Below, piece after piece: positions 37,671-45,629 of a stretch of 64,000 nt of DNA (the stretch's first letter is position 1; each line of letters begins with the position of its first letter). Source of the stretch: Actinokineospora xionganensis (GTDB lineage: Bacteria; Actinomycetota; Actinomycetes; Mycobacteriales; Pseudonocardiaceae). Below the pieces are notes generated by a model. The model was given only the letters and a program-made list of their open reading frames with translations, made no database searches and was not told where the DNA came from. The DNA lies in NCBI RefSeq assembly GCF_014323725.1, contig NZ_JABVED010000003.1, forward strand, positions 467,365-531,364. Direction: 5' to 3'. A program made the translations under genes and the position numbers.

Positions 37671-37976
37671 ATGGGCAACGGTTTCTCCGTCAACGTGGCC
37701 GAGGTGCGGGTGCATTCCCGCACCGTCGCGGCCTGCGCGTCGCAGGTGCGCTCGGCCACCGGCTCCGCGCAGTCGGTGTCCGACGGCGCCTACGGCGTCA
37801 TCGGACAGTTCTTCGCCTCGGCGATCCTCAGCGCGTGCGGGGATGTCGTGCAGGGCATCGCGAAGGTCGCGACCGCGGTCGACGACGTGCGCGAGGGCCT
37901 GGTGGCCGTGGCGGACCAGTACTCGGGCATCGACGCCGACGTCGCGTCGACCTTCAGCGGGAAGGCAAGCGCATGA
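37671..37976 (+). CDS. EspC-like type VII secretion target
   Basis: This 101-residue protein resembles the ESX EspC family (PF10824 type). FSVNVAEVRVHSRTVAACAS and SVSDGAYGVIGQFFASAIL are the conserved pieces, followed by a long second helix (VVQGIAKVATAVDDVREGLV). Proteins of this size and shape form helical hairpins and are secreted by type VII systems. It starts 14 nt after the YbaB-like gene, and its stop overlaps the ATG of the next gene by 4 nt, so it is expected to be made with that larger partner. Confidence 0.8.
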   Translation: MGNGFSVNVAEVRVHSRTVAACASQVRSATGSAQSVSDGAYGVIGQFFASAILSACGDVVQGIAKVATAVDDVREGLVAVADQYSGIDADVASTFSGKASA

Positions 37977-39433
37977 CCGCGACGACGACGACGAGTTCGG
38001 CGCCCACAGCCGAGCAGGGCGCCGCCAACCTGACCAACGACGTCCGCAGCGCCAAGGACGCCATCGAGCGCGGTGACTGGCTCGACGCGGGCATGGCGAT
38101 CAGCAACGTGGCGATGGACGTCATCAGCATCGCGGGCGACCCGCTGGGTGCGGCGGCGGGCGCAGGGTTCGGCTGGATCATCGAGCACATCTCGTTCCTG
38201 CGCGAGCCGTTCGACGCCCTGCTCGGCGACGTCAACTCGATCACGGGCAGCGCGCAGGGCTGGATGAAGGCGGGCACGGAGATCACCGCGGTCGCCGAGC
38301 GCTACCGGGAGGCCGCGCGGACCGAGACGTGCAACTGGCACGGCACGGCAAGCGATTCCTATCGCAGTGCCAGCGCCACCCAGGCGCAAGGGCTCGACGC
38401 GCTGGCACAGGTCAGCCAGGGCATCGGGCAGGCCATTCAGGGCGCGGGCCAACTGCTCGCCGAGGTGCGCAAGACGGTTCTGGACTTCATCAACAAGTGC
38501 GTCCAGAAAGTCATCATGATCATCATCGAGGCGTTGGCCGCGGCCTGGCTGAGCTTCGGGGCCAGCATCGCCCAGGGCATCGTGCGGTCGGTGGCCGAGG
38601 CCGTGCAGACGGCGCAGAAGATCATCGGCAAGATCCAGAAGTTCATCTCGTCGCTGCAGAAGATCATGCAGACGGTGCAGAAGATCGTGAACCTGGCCAA
38701 GGCGGTCAAGCAGCTGCTGGAGACCATCGGCGGCCGCGCCAACCGCACCCAGGGCGCCAACACCACCCAGCCCGCGGCGATCGACACCACCGGCGTCGAC
38801 GCGGCGGCGAACCGTCAGTACAGCCAGGCGACCGCGCCAGCCGGGAACTACACCCAGACCACGCACCGGGACTACAGCTACGACCAGTACCGGCCGGGCG
38901 CGTCGACGACGCAGCCGAACTACACGCACACCGCGCAGCCGGCGCCCAGCCGCTACCAGCCGCCGACCGGTGCGGGCGGGAGCGGGCCGGGCTATCCGAC
39001 CACCGGTGCGCCGGGTTCGCCTTCCCCGGTGTCGAGCTTCGATCCCAGCGGCCCGCCGCCGGACCAGGGCGCCCCGGCGTCGCGAGTCGACCGCGCCCGC
39101 TGGATCGGCGACGCCGTGGAGATCCTTATCAACCACGGGGTCGAGCCGTCGAAGATCGACGCGGAGCAGATCGCCCGCATCGTCGACCGCGCCTCGGGCG
39201 GCAACCCGCACGCGATGGACCTGCAGGACCCCAACGCGGCCGACGGATTCCCGCCCAAGGGGCTGACGCAGATCACCGACCCGGTGTTCCAGCAGCACCA
39301 GCTGCCGGGGCACCCGAACATCTGGGCGCCGGTGGACAACATGCTCGCCGGAGTCATGTACTTCCTGGCCCAGTGGGGATCGCTGGTGGAGGCGCTCGAC
39401 TCGTTTGGGCCGCCGACGATGTCGCGGTCGTAG
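37973..39433 (+). CDS. Large type VII-associated protein with degenerate SLT-like domain
   Basis: The 486-residue protein has a helical N-terminal domain of about 260 residues with a WxG element (CNWHGTASDSYRS) at about 119-131. A helical, Lys/Gln-rich segment (KIIGKIQKFISSLQKIMQ) follows, then a Thr/Pro/Gln-rich low-complexity linker of about 110 residues. The C-terminal 100 residues resemble a lytic transglycosylase SLT domain: RASGGNPHAMDLQDPNA, KGLTQITDPVFQ, LPGHPNIWAPVDNMLAGV. At the position of the catalytic Glu (ESGGNP in active enzymes) stands Ala407, so peptidoglycan cleavage is unlikely; cell-wall binding is inferred. It is the last gene of the cassette, with a terminator after it. 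Confidence 0.8.
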   Translation: MTATTTTSSAPTAEQGAANLTNDVRSAKDAIERGDWLDAGMAISNVAMDVISIAGDPLGAAAGAGFGWIIEHISFLREPFDALLGDVNSITGSAQGWMKAGTEITAVAERYREAARTETCNWHGTASDSYRSASATQAQGLDALAQVSQGIGQAIQGAGQLLAEVRKTVLDFINKCVQKVIMIIIEALAAAWLSFGASIAQGIVRSVAEAVQTAQKIIGKIQKFISSLQKIMQTVQKIVNLAKAVKQLLETIGGRANRTQGANTTQPAAIDTTGVDAAANRQYSQATAPAGNYTQTTHRDYSYDQYRPGASTTQPNYTHTAQPAPSRYQPPTGAGGSGPGYPTTGAPGSPSPVSSFDPSGPPPDQGAPASRVDRARWIGDAVEILINHGVEPSKIDAEQIARIVDRASGGNPHAMDLQDPNAADGFPPKGLTQITDPVFQQHQLPGHPNIWAPVDNMLAGVMYFLAQWGSLVEALDSFGPPTMSRS

Positions 39434-39439
39434 TCGTCG

Positions 39440-39468
39440 GGCGGTCCCGCTTCGGGGGCGGGATCGCC
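39440..39468 (+). terminator. Hairpin terminator of the type VII-associated cassette
   Basis: GGCGGTCCCGC (39440-39450) pairs with GCGGGATCGCC (39458-39468) with one mismatch and a 7-nt loop. It lies 7 nt after the stop of the cassette. Confidence 0.7.
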
Positions 39469-39544
39469 TGCCTTTGTCACGGTTCGACTCGGCGGCAACC
39501 GGGTTCGGGCTGTGGCGTGTTCCTGGTGTCGACGGCCCACCGCT

Positions 39545-39700
39545 CATCGCCACTGTCACCTTCGGCGGGTTCGCGCTCGTGGGCTGCTCGTCCGCTTCCG
39601 TCGGCGCGGGTTCCTCGGATGCGCCGACCGTGTCGGCCACGCCGCGGTGACCACGACCGTCGCGAGTCCGGTTCCCAGCACTTCGTCCGCACCGCTGTGA
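39545..39700 (+). pseudogene. Possible decayed lipoprotein gene
   Basis: In one frame a hydrophobic stretch ATVTFGGFALVGCSSASVG resembles a lipoprotein signal with lipobox LVGC, followed by SSDAPTVSATP and a stop. A different frame then continues VTTTVASPVPSTSSAPL and ends at 39700, just before a strong hairpin. The low-complexity Ser/Thr/Pro linker split across two frames suggests a frameshifted remnant whose main domain is lost. No clear start codon is seen. Low certainty. Confidence 0.3.
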
Positions 39701-39704
39701 CATG

Positions 39705-39723
39705 GCGCCGCCTTCGGCGGCGC
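39705..39723 (+). terminator. Short perfect hairpin after the lipoprotein remnant
   Basis: GCGCCGCC-TTC-GGCGGCGC is a perfect 8-bp stem with a 3-nt loop, 4 nt after the TGA at 39698-39700. It looks like a terminator left from the remnant gene. Confidence 0.6.
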
Positions 39724-39784
39724 GGCTCGGTCGTTTGATGGTGAGGTTTCGGGGGTCGGACCAGCGCCGAGGTGCCTCGGCTGG

Positions 39785-39884
39785 GTCCGCGCCGTTCCCA
39801 GCTGGTGACCTCGAACGCGACCTGCGGGACCCTGCGGCTTGACCGCGATGACGAGCACGTCGGCGTCCTTGGCCGCCGTCGTCA
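39785..39884 (-). pseudogene. Possible fragment of a pyrroline-5-carboxylate reductase gene
   Basis: On the minus strand this stretch encodes TTAAKDADVLVIAVKPQ, which resembles the conserved ADVVVLAVKPQ segment of ProC. Sequence on either side does not continue the family in the same frame, and the upstream end runs into the glpD stop. If real, it is a small relic. The match is short and could be chance. With the lipoprotein remnant it fills the 448-bp gap between the type VII cassette and glpD. Confidence 0.25.
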
Positions 39885-41432
39885 CACCTCTTGGGTGAGC
39901 CCGTTCAGTGTGCGGGCGACGAGGTCGGCCACCGCGGGCATGGCGACCTCCAGATCGGCTGGGACCAAACCGATGCGGGTGCGGCGGTGCAGGACGTCCG
40001 CGGCGTCCAGCGCGCCCTCCTGGCGGACCGCCCACACGACTTCCGCCGCCGTCAACGGGATTCCCGGTGCGACCGGCTCGGCGAGGGTCGGGTCGAGTTC
40101 GCCCATGGCGTGGATGGTGGCGGCCTCGGTGCCGTAGCGGAACCGGAGCCGAGCCGGAGCGTCCACAGTGGACAACTCGACCCGGGAAGCGGCGCCGACC
40201 AGGGGGAGTGACTTGGTCGTCGAGGGACCCGCGGGGAGGTCCAGGGCGTCGACCGCCTCGGCGGCCATCTTGCGGTAGGTGGTGAGTTTGCCGCCGACGA
40301 CGGTGACCACGCCGTTGGGCGCCCGCACGACGGCGTGGTGGCGGGAGAGGTCGGCGCTTCGCTTGCTGGTGCCGGGAATGTCGATCAGGGGGCGCAGGCC
40401 GGCGAAGCGGCCCAGGATGTCGTCGCGGGTCAACGGGCGTTCCAGGACGCTGGAGGCGACGTCGAGCAGGAAGTCCACATCGGACTCGGGCACGGTCGGC
40501 ACGTCGGGGATGTCGCCGTCGACCGGCTCGTCGGTCAGGCCGAGGTAGACGCGGCCGTCGGCCTGCGGCAGGACCAGGGCGTAGCGACCGAAGTGACCGG
40601 GCACGGGGACGGTCAGCGCGGTGTTCGAGATGCCCATGCGGGCGCCGTCGAGGACCAGGTGGGAGCCGCGGGACGGGCGCAGGCGGACCGAGTCGACCAG
40701 GGTGCCCGCCCAGACGCCCGCCGCGTTGATCACGCTGCGGGCTTGGATGTCGACGGAGTGGCCGGTGAGTTCGTCGACGATCTCGGCGCCGCTTCCGGTC
40801 AGCGAAAGCACTCGGGCTCGGGTGATGATGCGGGCGCCGAAGCCCGCCGCTGTGCGGGCCAGGGCGACGACCAGGCGGGCGTCGTCGACGAGTTGACCGT
40901 CGAAGGACAGCAGGCCGCCGCGCAGGCCCGCGCGGCGCAGGCCGGGTGCCAGTGCCAGCGCCTCCGGGCCGGACACCTTGTGCGGGCGGGGAAGCAGGCT
41001 CGACGGTGTGCGCGCGACCCGGCGCAGGATGTCGCCCGCGCTCAGGCCGGCGAAGATGAGTCCGGCGTCGCGAGTGGACACCTCGGGCAGCAGGGGGACC
41101 AGCTGCGGCAGCCCGCGGGTGAGGTGTGGTGCGGTGCGGGTCATGAGGATGCCGCGTTCGACCGCGCTCTCGTGAGCGAGGCCGACATCGCCTTTCGCAA
41201 GGTAGCGCAGGCCGCCGTGGACGAGCTTGCTCGACCAGCGCGACGTGCCGAAGGCGAGGTCCTGTGCCTCGACGAGGGCGACCGACAAGCCGCGGGAGGC
41301 GGCGTCGAGCGCCACGCCCGCCCCGGTGACCCCGCCGCCGACGACGAGCACGTCGACGACCTCGCCCGCGTCGAGCGCCTCGAGGTCGTTCGCTCGCCGC
41401 TGGGCGTTGAGGGCGGTGTTGCGCTGGGTCAT
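39882..41432 (-). CDS. glpD: Glycerol-3-phosphate dehydrogenase, FAD-dependent
   Basis: This 516-residue flavoprotein oxidises sn-glycerol 3-phosphate to dihydroxyacetone phosphate, feeding electrons to quinone. The dinucleotide-binding VLVVGGGVTGAGVALDAASR stands near the N-terminus, followed by GTSRWSSKLVHGGLRYLAKG, typical of GlpD. Later come SVINAAGVWAG and GGKLTTYRKMAAEAVDAL, then the C-terminal helical domain. Its stop is close to the decayed region, and the ATG overlaps the TetR gene stop by 4 nt, so the two are co-transcribed. The divergent flavoprotein at 42055 acts on a related triose lipid. Confidence 0.93.
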   Translation of the reverse strand: MTQRNTALNAQRRANDLEALDAGEVVDVLVVGGGVTGAGVALDAASRGLSVALVEAQDLAFGTSRWSSKLVHGGLRYLAKGDVGLAHESAVERGILMTRTAPHLTRGLPQLVPLLPEVSTRDAGLIFAGLSAGDILRRVARTPSSLLPRPHKVSGPEALALAPGLRRAGLRGGLLSFDGQLVDDARLVVALARTAAGFGARIITRARVLSLTGSGAEIVDELTGHSVDIQARSVINAAGVWAGTLVDSVRLRPSRGSHLVLDGARMGISNTALTVPVPGHFGRYALVLPQADGRVYLGLTDEPVDGDIPDVPTVPESDVDFLLDVASSVLERPLTRDDILGRFAGLRPLIDIPGTSKRSADLSRHHAVVRAPNGVVTVVGGKLTTYRKMAAEAVDALDLPAGPSTTKSLPLVGAASRVELSTVDAPARLRFRYGTEAATIHAMGELDPTLAEPVAPGIPLTAAEVVWAVRQEGALDAADVLHRRTRIGLVPADLEVAMPAVADLVARTLNGLTQEV

Positions 41433-42037
41433 GGCCGCTCCGGTCGCAGACTTGTGTCGAGTATGTGGGTGAGTTCGCCGAACAGCAGATCGGAATCGAC
41501 GTCGGTGGTCGCGGGGGCGTGCGACAGGGCGAACGACTGCAGGAGCAGCAGGGTCGCGCGGGCCTGGGCGGCCGGGTCGGCGCGGCGGACCGAGCCGTCC
41601 TCGTGGCCCGCGACGAGTTGCGCGAGCAGGAAGTACTCGGCGAGCCGCTGGGTCGAGCCGAGGCGTTCGACGACGTAGGGCAGCACGAGGTCGCCGTCGC
41701 GGTCGAGGATCGTGCGCATCAGCGGATCGGCGACGAGCGCGCGGATGCCCGCCACCGCGCCCGCGACCAGCCGCTCGCGGGCGGTCGGCAGGTCGGCGAC
41801 GCCATGCTGCGCCTGGTCCAGGACGAGGGCGAATTCCCTGGTCATCAGGTTGGTGATCAGGGTCCGGACGTCGGGGAACCGGCGGTAGAGCGTCATCCGG
41901 CTGACTTCCGCCCGACGTGCGACATCGGTCAGGGTGGTCCGGCCGACGCCCTGGTTCAGGACGCAGGCGCGCGCGGCGTCGAGGAGGGTGTCGTCATCCA
42001 CCCGTGCGGGGGAAGTTGTGTGACGTTTTGCCGTCAT
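41429..42037 (-). CDS. TetR-family regulator
   Basis: The 202-residue regulator has an N-terminal helix-turn-helix: DDTLLDAARACVLNQGVGRT, TLTDVARRAEVSRMTLYRRF and PDVRTLITNLMTREF. The rest is helical. It is the first gene of an operon with glpD and diverges from the ADPS-like gene by 17 bp. A palindrome at the start of the gene suggests it represses both directions. The ligand could be a glycerol-derived lipid or acyl chain, inferred only from the neighbours. Confidence 0.92.
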   Translation of the reverse strand: MTAKRHTTSPARVDDDTLLDAARACVLNQGVGRTTLTDVARRAEVSRMTLYRRFPDVRTLITNLMTREFALVLDQAQHGVADLPTARERLVAGAVAGIRALVADPLMRTILDRDGDLVLPYVVERLGSTQRLAEYFLLAQLVAGHEDGSVRRADPAAQARATLLLLQSFALSHAPATTDVDSDLLFGELTHILDTSLRPERP

Positions 42038-42046
42038 GTGTCACAC
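42018..42046. promoter_or_regulatory. Operator between tetR-glpD and the ADPS-like gene
   Basis: GTGTGAC at 42018-42024 is inverted at 42040-42046 as GTCACAC. The right half also contains GTGT-C-ACAC (42038-42046) in the 17-bp gap. The left half lies inside the first codons of the TetR gene. Confidence 0.5.
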
Positions 42047-42054
42047 TCTAGCTT

Positions 42055-43701
42055 GTGAACCTGCCTGTGGACCACCTTGACCACCTCGTCCGGGGAAGCT
42101 GGACGCCGTCCGGCGGCGGCGACGCCGAGCTGCCCGAGCACGCGGCCAAGTGGCTGGCCGCGCGCACCGGTTTTGTCGCCCGGGACACGCCCGCGGCGCC
42201 GGACTCCGCGCTCGCGGTCGCCGACTCGGCGCTGCCCGACTCCGCCCGCGCCGCCTTGACCGCGGTGGTCGGCGACGAGCACGTCCTGCTCGACCGCGAA
42301 GCCCGGCTCGGGCGGACGGGCGGGCTGTCCTACCTCGACCTGCTGCGCCATCGCGGCGGCGGCGAGGTCACCGCGCCCGACGCGGTCGTGGTGCCCGCCG
42401 ATCCCGCGCAGGTGCAGCGGGTCATCGAGGTGTGCGCGGCGCACGGCGTCGGCGTGGTCCCGTTCGGCGGCGGCACGTCCGTCGTCGGCGGCGTGCAGGC
42501 GCTGCGCGGCGACAAGACGTCGGTGGTCGTGCTCGACCTGATGCGTCTCGACAAGCTCGTCTCGGTCGACCCGGTGTCCCGGCTCGCGGTGCTGCAGGCG
42601 GGCGTCGTGGCGCCGGAAGCCGAGCGGCTCCTGGCCGAGCACGGGTTCACCCTCGGCCACTTCCCCCAGTCATTCGAGCGCGCCACCATCGGCGGCTTCG
42701 CCGCGACCCGGTCGTCCGGCCAGGCCTCGGCGGGCTACGGCCGCTTCGAGGACATGGTCGAAGGCGTCCGCCTCGCCACCCCGCGCGGCGAGTGGCAGGT
42801 CGGCGTGTCACCCGCGTCCGCCGCCGGGCCGGACCTCAAACAGCTCATCGTCGGCAGCGAAGGCGCCTTCGGTGTGATCACCGAGGTGACCGTCCGGGTG
42901 CGCCCAATCCCGGCTTCCGACCGCTACGAGGGCTTCGTCCTGGACGGCTGGTCAGCGGGCGCCGACGCCGTCCGCGCCCTGGCCCAGAACGGCACGCGGG
43001 GCACCGTCACCCGGCTGTCGGACCCCACCGAGACCGAGGTCGGCTTCGCCCTCAAGGGCGGCTGGAAGATGAACGCCGTCCGCGCCTACCTCAGGGCGCG
43101 GGGCATCACCGACCCCTGCCTGCTCATCATCGGCTGGGAAGGCCGCACCAAGGCCGACCTGACCGCCGCCCGCAAGGCCACTCTGCGAACGCTGAGCAAG
43201 CACAAGACCGTCTCGCTGGGACAGGCCGCGGGCGCGGCCTGGCGCCATGGCCGCTTCGCCGGCCCCCGCCAACGCGACGCCCTGATGGATGCCGGAGTGT
43301 GCGTCGAGACCCTGGAAACCGCCACCTACTGGTCGAAACTCGACGCGCTGCGCGACACCGTCCGCGAAGCCCTGACCACCACCTTGACCGCCGGAGGACA
43401 CCAGCCGGTAGTCGCCTGCCACATCTCACACACCTACGAGACAGGCGCGTCGCTCTACTTCACCACCCTCGTCCCGCGCGACCTGACCGACCCGGTCGGC
43501 CAGTGGGCTAAGGCCAAGCAGGCCGCCTGCGAGGCGATCTCCACCGACTCCCTCGGCACCATCTCCCACCACCACGCCACGGGTGTGGACCACGCGCCCT
43601 ACCTTCCCCGCGAAATCGGCGCGTTGGGCGTCGACGTGCTGGGAGCGGTGAAGCGCGAGTTGGACCCGGAGGGCGTGCTCAACCCGGGCAAGCTCATCTA
43701 G
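42055..43701 (+). CDS. FAD-binding oxidase, alkyl-dihydroxyacetonephosphate synthase-like
   Basis: This 548-residue flavoprotein is of the PCMH/VAO family. The FAD-binding half shows PADPAQVQRVIEVCAAHGVG, VPFGGGTSVVGGVQAL, AGVVAPEAERLLAEHGFTLG and HFPQSFERATIGGFAATRSS. The C-terminal half includes VVACHISHTYETGASLYFT and SHHHATGVDHAPYLP, where the His cluster is characteristic of ADPS-type enzymes. These exchange an acyl for an alkyl chain on DHAP in ether-lipid synthesis, though bacterial members are often uncharacterised. GTG at 42055 is 17 bp from the divergent TetR. Placing next to glpD (a DHAP source) supports a triose-phosphate-linked substrate. Confidence 0.88.
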   Translation: MNLPVDHLDHLVRGSWTPSGGGDAELPEHAAKWLAARTGFVARDTPAAPDSALAVADSALPDSARAALTAVVGDEHVLLDREARLGRTGGLSYLDLLRHRGGGEVTAPDAVVVPADPAQVQRVIEVCAAHGVGVVPFGGGTSVVGGVQALRGDKTSVVVLDLMRLDKLVSVDPVSRLAVLQAGVVAPEAERLLAEHGFTLGHFPQSFERATIGGFAATRSSGQASAGYGRFEDMVEGVRLATPRGEWQVGVSPASAAGPDLKQLIVGSEGAFGVITEVTVRVRPIPASDRYEGFVLDGWSAGADAVRALAQNGTRGTVTRLSDPTETEVGFALKGGWKMNAVRAYLRARGITDPCLLIIGWEGRTKADLTAARKATLRTLSKHKTVSLGQAAGAAWRHGRFAGPRQRDALMDAGVCVETLETATYWSKLDALRDTVREALTTTLTAGGHQPVVACHISHTYETGASLYFTTLVPRDLTDPVGQWAKAKQAACEAISTDSLGTISHHHATGVDHAPYLPREIGALGVDVLGAVKRELDPEGVLNPGKLI

Positions 43702-43796
43702 GGCGGTTGGGGGCAGGCACGCCCCGGAACGTCATCAAGGTCGACCCGGCGAAGGTGCGCGAGTTCGCCGAGCAGCGCACCGGCGGCCAAACCGAC

Positions 43797-44147
43797 CTAG
43801 GCGCGGCGCCGCACCACCCCCAGCCCGACCCCGGAGATCAACCCGCCGAAGAGCAGAACCCACGAGACGTTGGTCCGCTCACTGATCGCGCGCTCGCATA
43901 AATCGATGTAGGCCACCGTCATCGGCCGGGAGTCCTCACCCAGACCGTTGACGATCGATCGGGTCTCCGCCCCGCCGAAGGTGTTGCCGCAGGTGACCCG
44001 CGGCCGCGCCGGGTCGGCGTTCGCCACCCGGACCGGTACGAGCGCCAGGACCAGGCCCAGCAGGAGTGCGGCCACCGACAGCACAGCGGCGAACCGGCGG
44101 GGGCTGAGGGTGATCCGGTCCAGTGGGTCTTCGTGTTCTGTGCTCAT
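43797..44147 (-). CDS. Small membrane protein
   Basis: The 116-residue protein has a short cytoplasmic N-terminus (MSTEHEDPLDRITLSPRR), a membrane helix (AAVLSVAALLLGLVLALV), an outer loop with two Cys (RVTCGNTFGG, YIDLCERAI) and a second helix (VSWVLLFGGLISGVGLGV) ending VRRRA. The loop cysteines could form a disulfide. No family is recognised, though this two-helix layout with a disulfide loop is common among actinomycete hypothetical proteins. The ATG at 44147 is chosen as the first in frame before the helix. It is divergent from the GDSL esterase. Confidence 0.65.
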   Translation of the reverse strand: MSTEHEDPLDRITLSPRRFAAVLSVAALLLGLVLALVPVRVANADPARPRVTCGNTFGGAETRSIVNGLGEDSRPMTVAYIDLCERAISERTNVSWVLLFGGLISGVGLGVVRRRA

Positions 44148-44276
44148 GGGGTGATCCTGGCAAATTTCCGGCGGTCGTGGCGAAATCCATCCACAGGCAG
44201 TTCTCGCCATCACCAGTTGGCAGGCCGGGCAACGGAGGAGTCGCCGCGCCACGGGCCGAGGTTCGATGGTGGGACC

Positions 44277-45551
44277 ATGACGTCTTTCCGAGTGACGCGG
44301 GTTCTCACCGCGGCGGTGGCGGCGGTCCTGCTGCTGTCGCCGACCCCGGCCGCCGCCACTGAGCAGCACCACGGGCCCGCCTGGGTGGGCTCGTGGTCGA
44401 TGTCCGCGGAACTGCCCAACGAGTTCACCTTCGAACCGAACTGGTCCGAGGCGGGCTTCGACAACCACACGGTGCGCCAGACCGTTCGGGTCAGCACCGG
44501 GGGCGACGCCCTGCGCGTCAAACTGTCCAATGTGTACGGATCGACCCCGCTGCGGGTCAGCGGCGCCGCGGTGGCCAAGGCCGCCGAGGGCGCCTCGGTT
44601 CGGCCGGGGACCGCGCGACCCGTCACCTTCGGCGGCTCCCGATCCGTCACGATCCCGGCGGGGCGTGAGCTGTTCAGCGACCCCGTGTGGGTGCGGACCT
44701 CCTCCCTGGAGCGGCTCTCGGTGTCGCTGTACTTCGCCCAGCCGACGGGCCCCGCGACATTCCACGCCTGGGCCTCCGAGACCGCCTACCGCGCGGTGGG
44801 GGACCACCGGTTCGCCCGTGACGGCAAGGCTTTCACCGAGACCACGCCGTCGAACTACTACCTGACCGCCGTCGACGTGGTCGACTTCGGGAACCGCGCA
44901 CGCAGGGCCGTGGTGGCCTTCGGCGACTCCCTCACCGACGGGTCCTTCTCGACCCTGGGCGCCGACAACCGCTACCCCGACGAACTGGCCGAGCGACTGG
45001 TGGCGGCGGGCAAGCCGATGGGTGTGCGCAACGCGGGTCTGGCGGGCAACCGGATGCTCGACGACTCCCTTTGCTTCGGGGACAAGGCGGTCGCGCGCTT
45101 CCAACGTGACGTGCTGGACGTGGCGGGTGTGCGGACCGTGATCGTCTCCGAGGGGATCAACGACATCATCGCCCTCACCCAGACCGAGTGGCACCCGTGC
45201 GGTCCCGGCGTTCCGGACCTGACCGCGCAGCGGCTCATCGAGTCGCACCGCGAGCTGATCCGGCTGGCCCACGCGCGCGGCCTGCGGATCATCGGCGGAA
45301 CCGTGCTGCCGTACAAGGGAAACCCGTACGAGGGCGTGTACTCCGAAGAGGGCGAAGCCATCCGCGACGCGCTCAACGAGTGGATCCGCACCAGCGGCGA
45401 GTACGACGCCGTGGCCGACTTCGACCGCGCCGTCGCCGACCCGGCCGACCCCGACGAGATCCGCGACGAGTTCGACGGCGGCGACAAGATCCACGTCAAC
45501 GACGCAGGCTACCGCGCCATGGCCGAAGCGATCGACCTAGCCACCCTCTGA
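44277..45551 (+). CDS. Secreted SGNH/GDSL-family hydrolase
   Basis: The 424-residue protein has a signal peptide (FRVTRVLTAAVAAVLLLSPT with AAA cleavage). An N-terminal beta-rich domain follows (HGPAWVGSWSMSAELPNEF to about residue 205), then the SGNH hydrolase: VVAFGDSLTDGSFST (catalytic Ser218), NAGLAGNRML (Gly/Asn oxyanion), VSEGINDI (Asn) and DKIHVNDAGYRAMA (Asp-x-x-His). Family members are esterases or lipases acting on lipids or acetylated sugars outside the cell. Its ATG at 44277 lies in the 129-bp gap with the small membrane protein. Inverted repeat copy E begins 4 nt after its stop. Confidence 0.9.
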   Translation: MTSFRVTRVLTAAVAAVLLLSPTPAAATEQHHGPAWVGSWSMSAELPNEFTFEPNWSEAGFDNHTVRQTVRVSTGGDALRVKLSNVYGSTPLRVSGAAVAKAAEGASVRPGTARPVTFGGSRSVTIPAGRELFSDPVWVRTSSLERLSVSLYFAQPTGPATFHAWASETAYRAVGDHRFARDGKAFTETTPSNYYLTAVDVVDFGNRARRAVVAFGDSLTDGSFSTLGADNRYPDELAERLVAAGKPMGVRNAGLAGNRMLDDSLCFGDKAVARFQRDVLDVAGVRTVIVSEGINDIIALTQTEWHPCGPGVPDLTAQRLIESHRELIRLAHARGLRIIGGTVLPYKGNPYEGVYSEEGEAIRDALNEWIRTSGEYDAVADFDRAVADPADPDEIRDEFDGGDKIHVNDAGYRAMAEAIDLATL

Positions 45552-45554
45552 ACA

Positions 45555-45627
45555 CGCGAGTCCCCACCCCACGACAACGAGTTCTCACCCCAAGTGAGAA
45601 CTCGTTGTCGGGAAGTGGGGACTCGCG
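45555..45627. repeat. 21-nt-unit intergenic inverted repeat, copy E
   Basis: CGC plus GAGTCCCCACCCCACGACA and the start of a second unit (GAGTTCTCAC) form the left arm. The right arm is its reverse complement with a few changes, around a 5-nt loop CCCAA. The architecture, 21-nt phase and CGC caps match copies A-D although the unit sequence is changed. It lies between the convergent GDSL and ahpD genes, 4 nt and 3 nt from their stops. Confidence 0.9.
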
Positions 45628-45629
45628 GG

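Noticed and set aside
43707..43901. Small ORF with NVIKVDPAKVREFAEQ-like start
   Set aside because: It overlaps the end of the minus-strand membrane protein gene, has a Pro/Gln-rich tail and no ribosome site; a remnant cannot be excluded.
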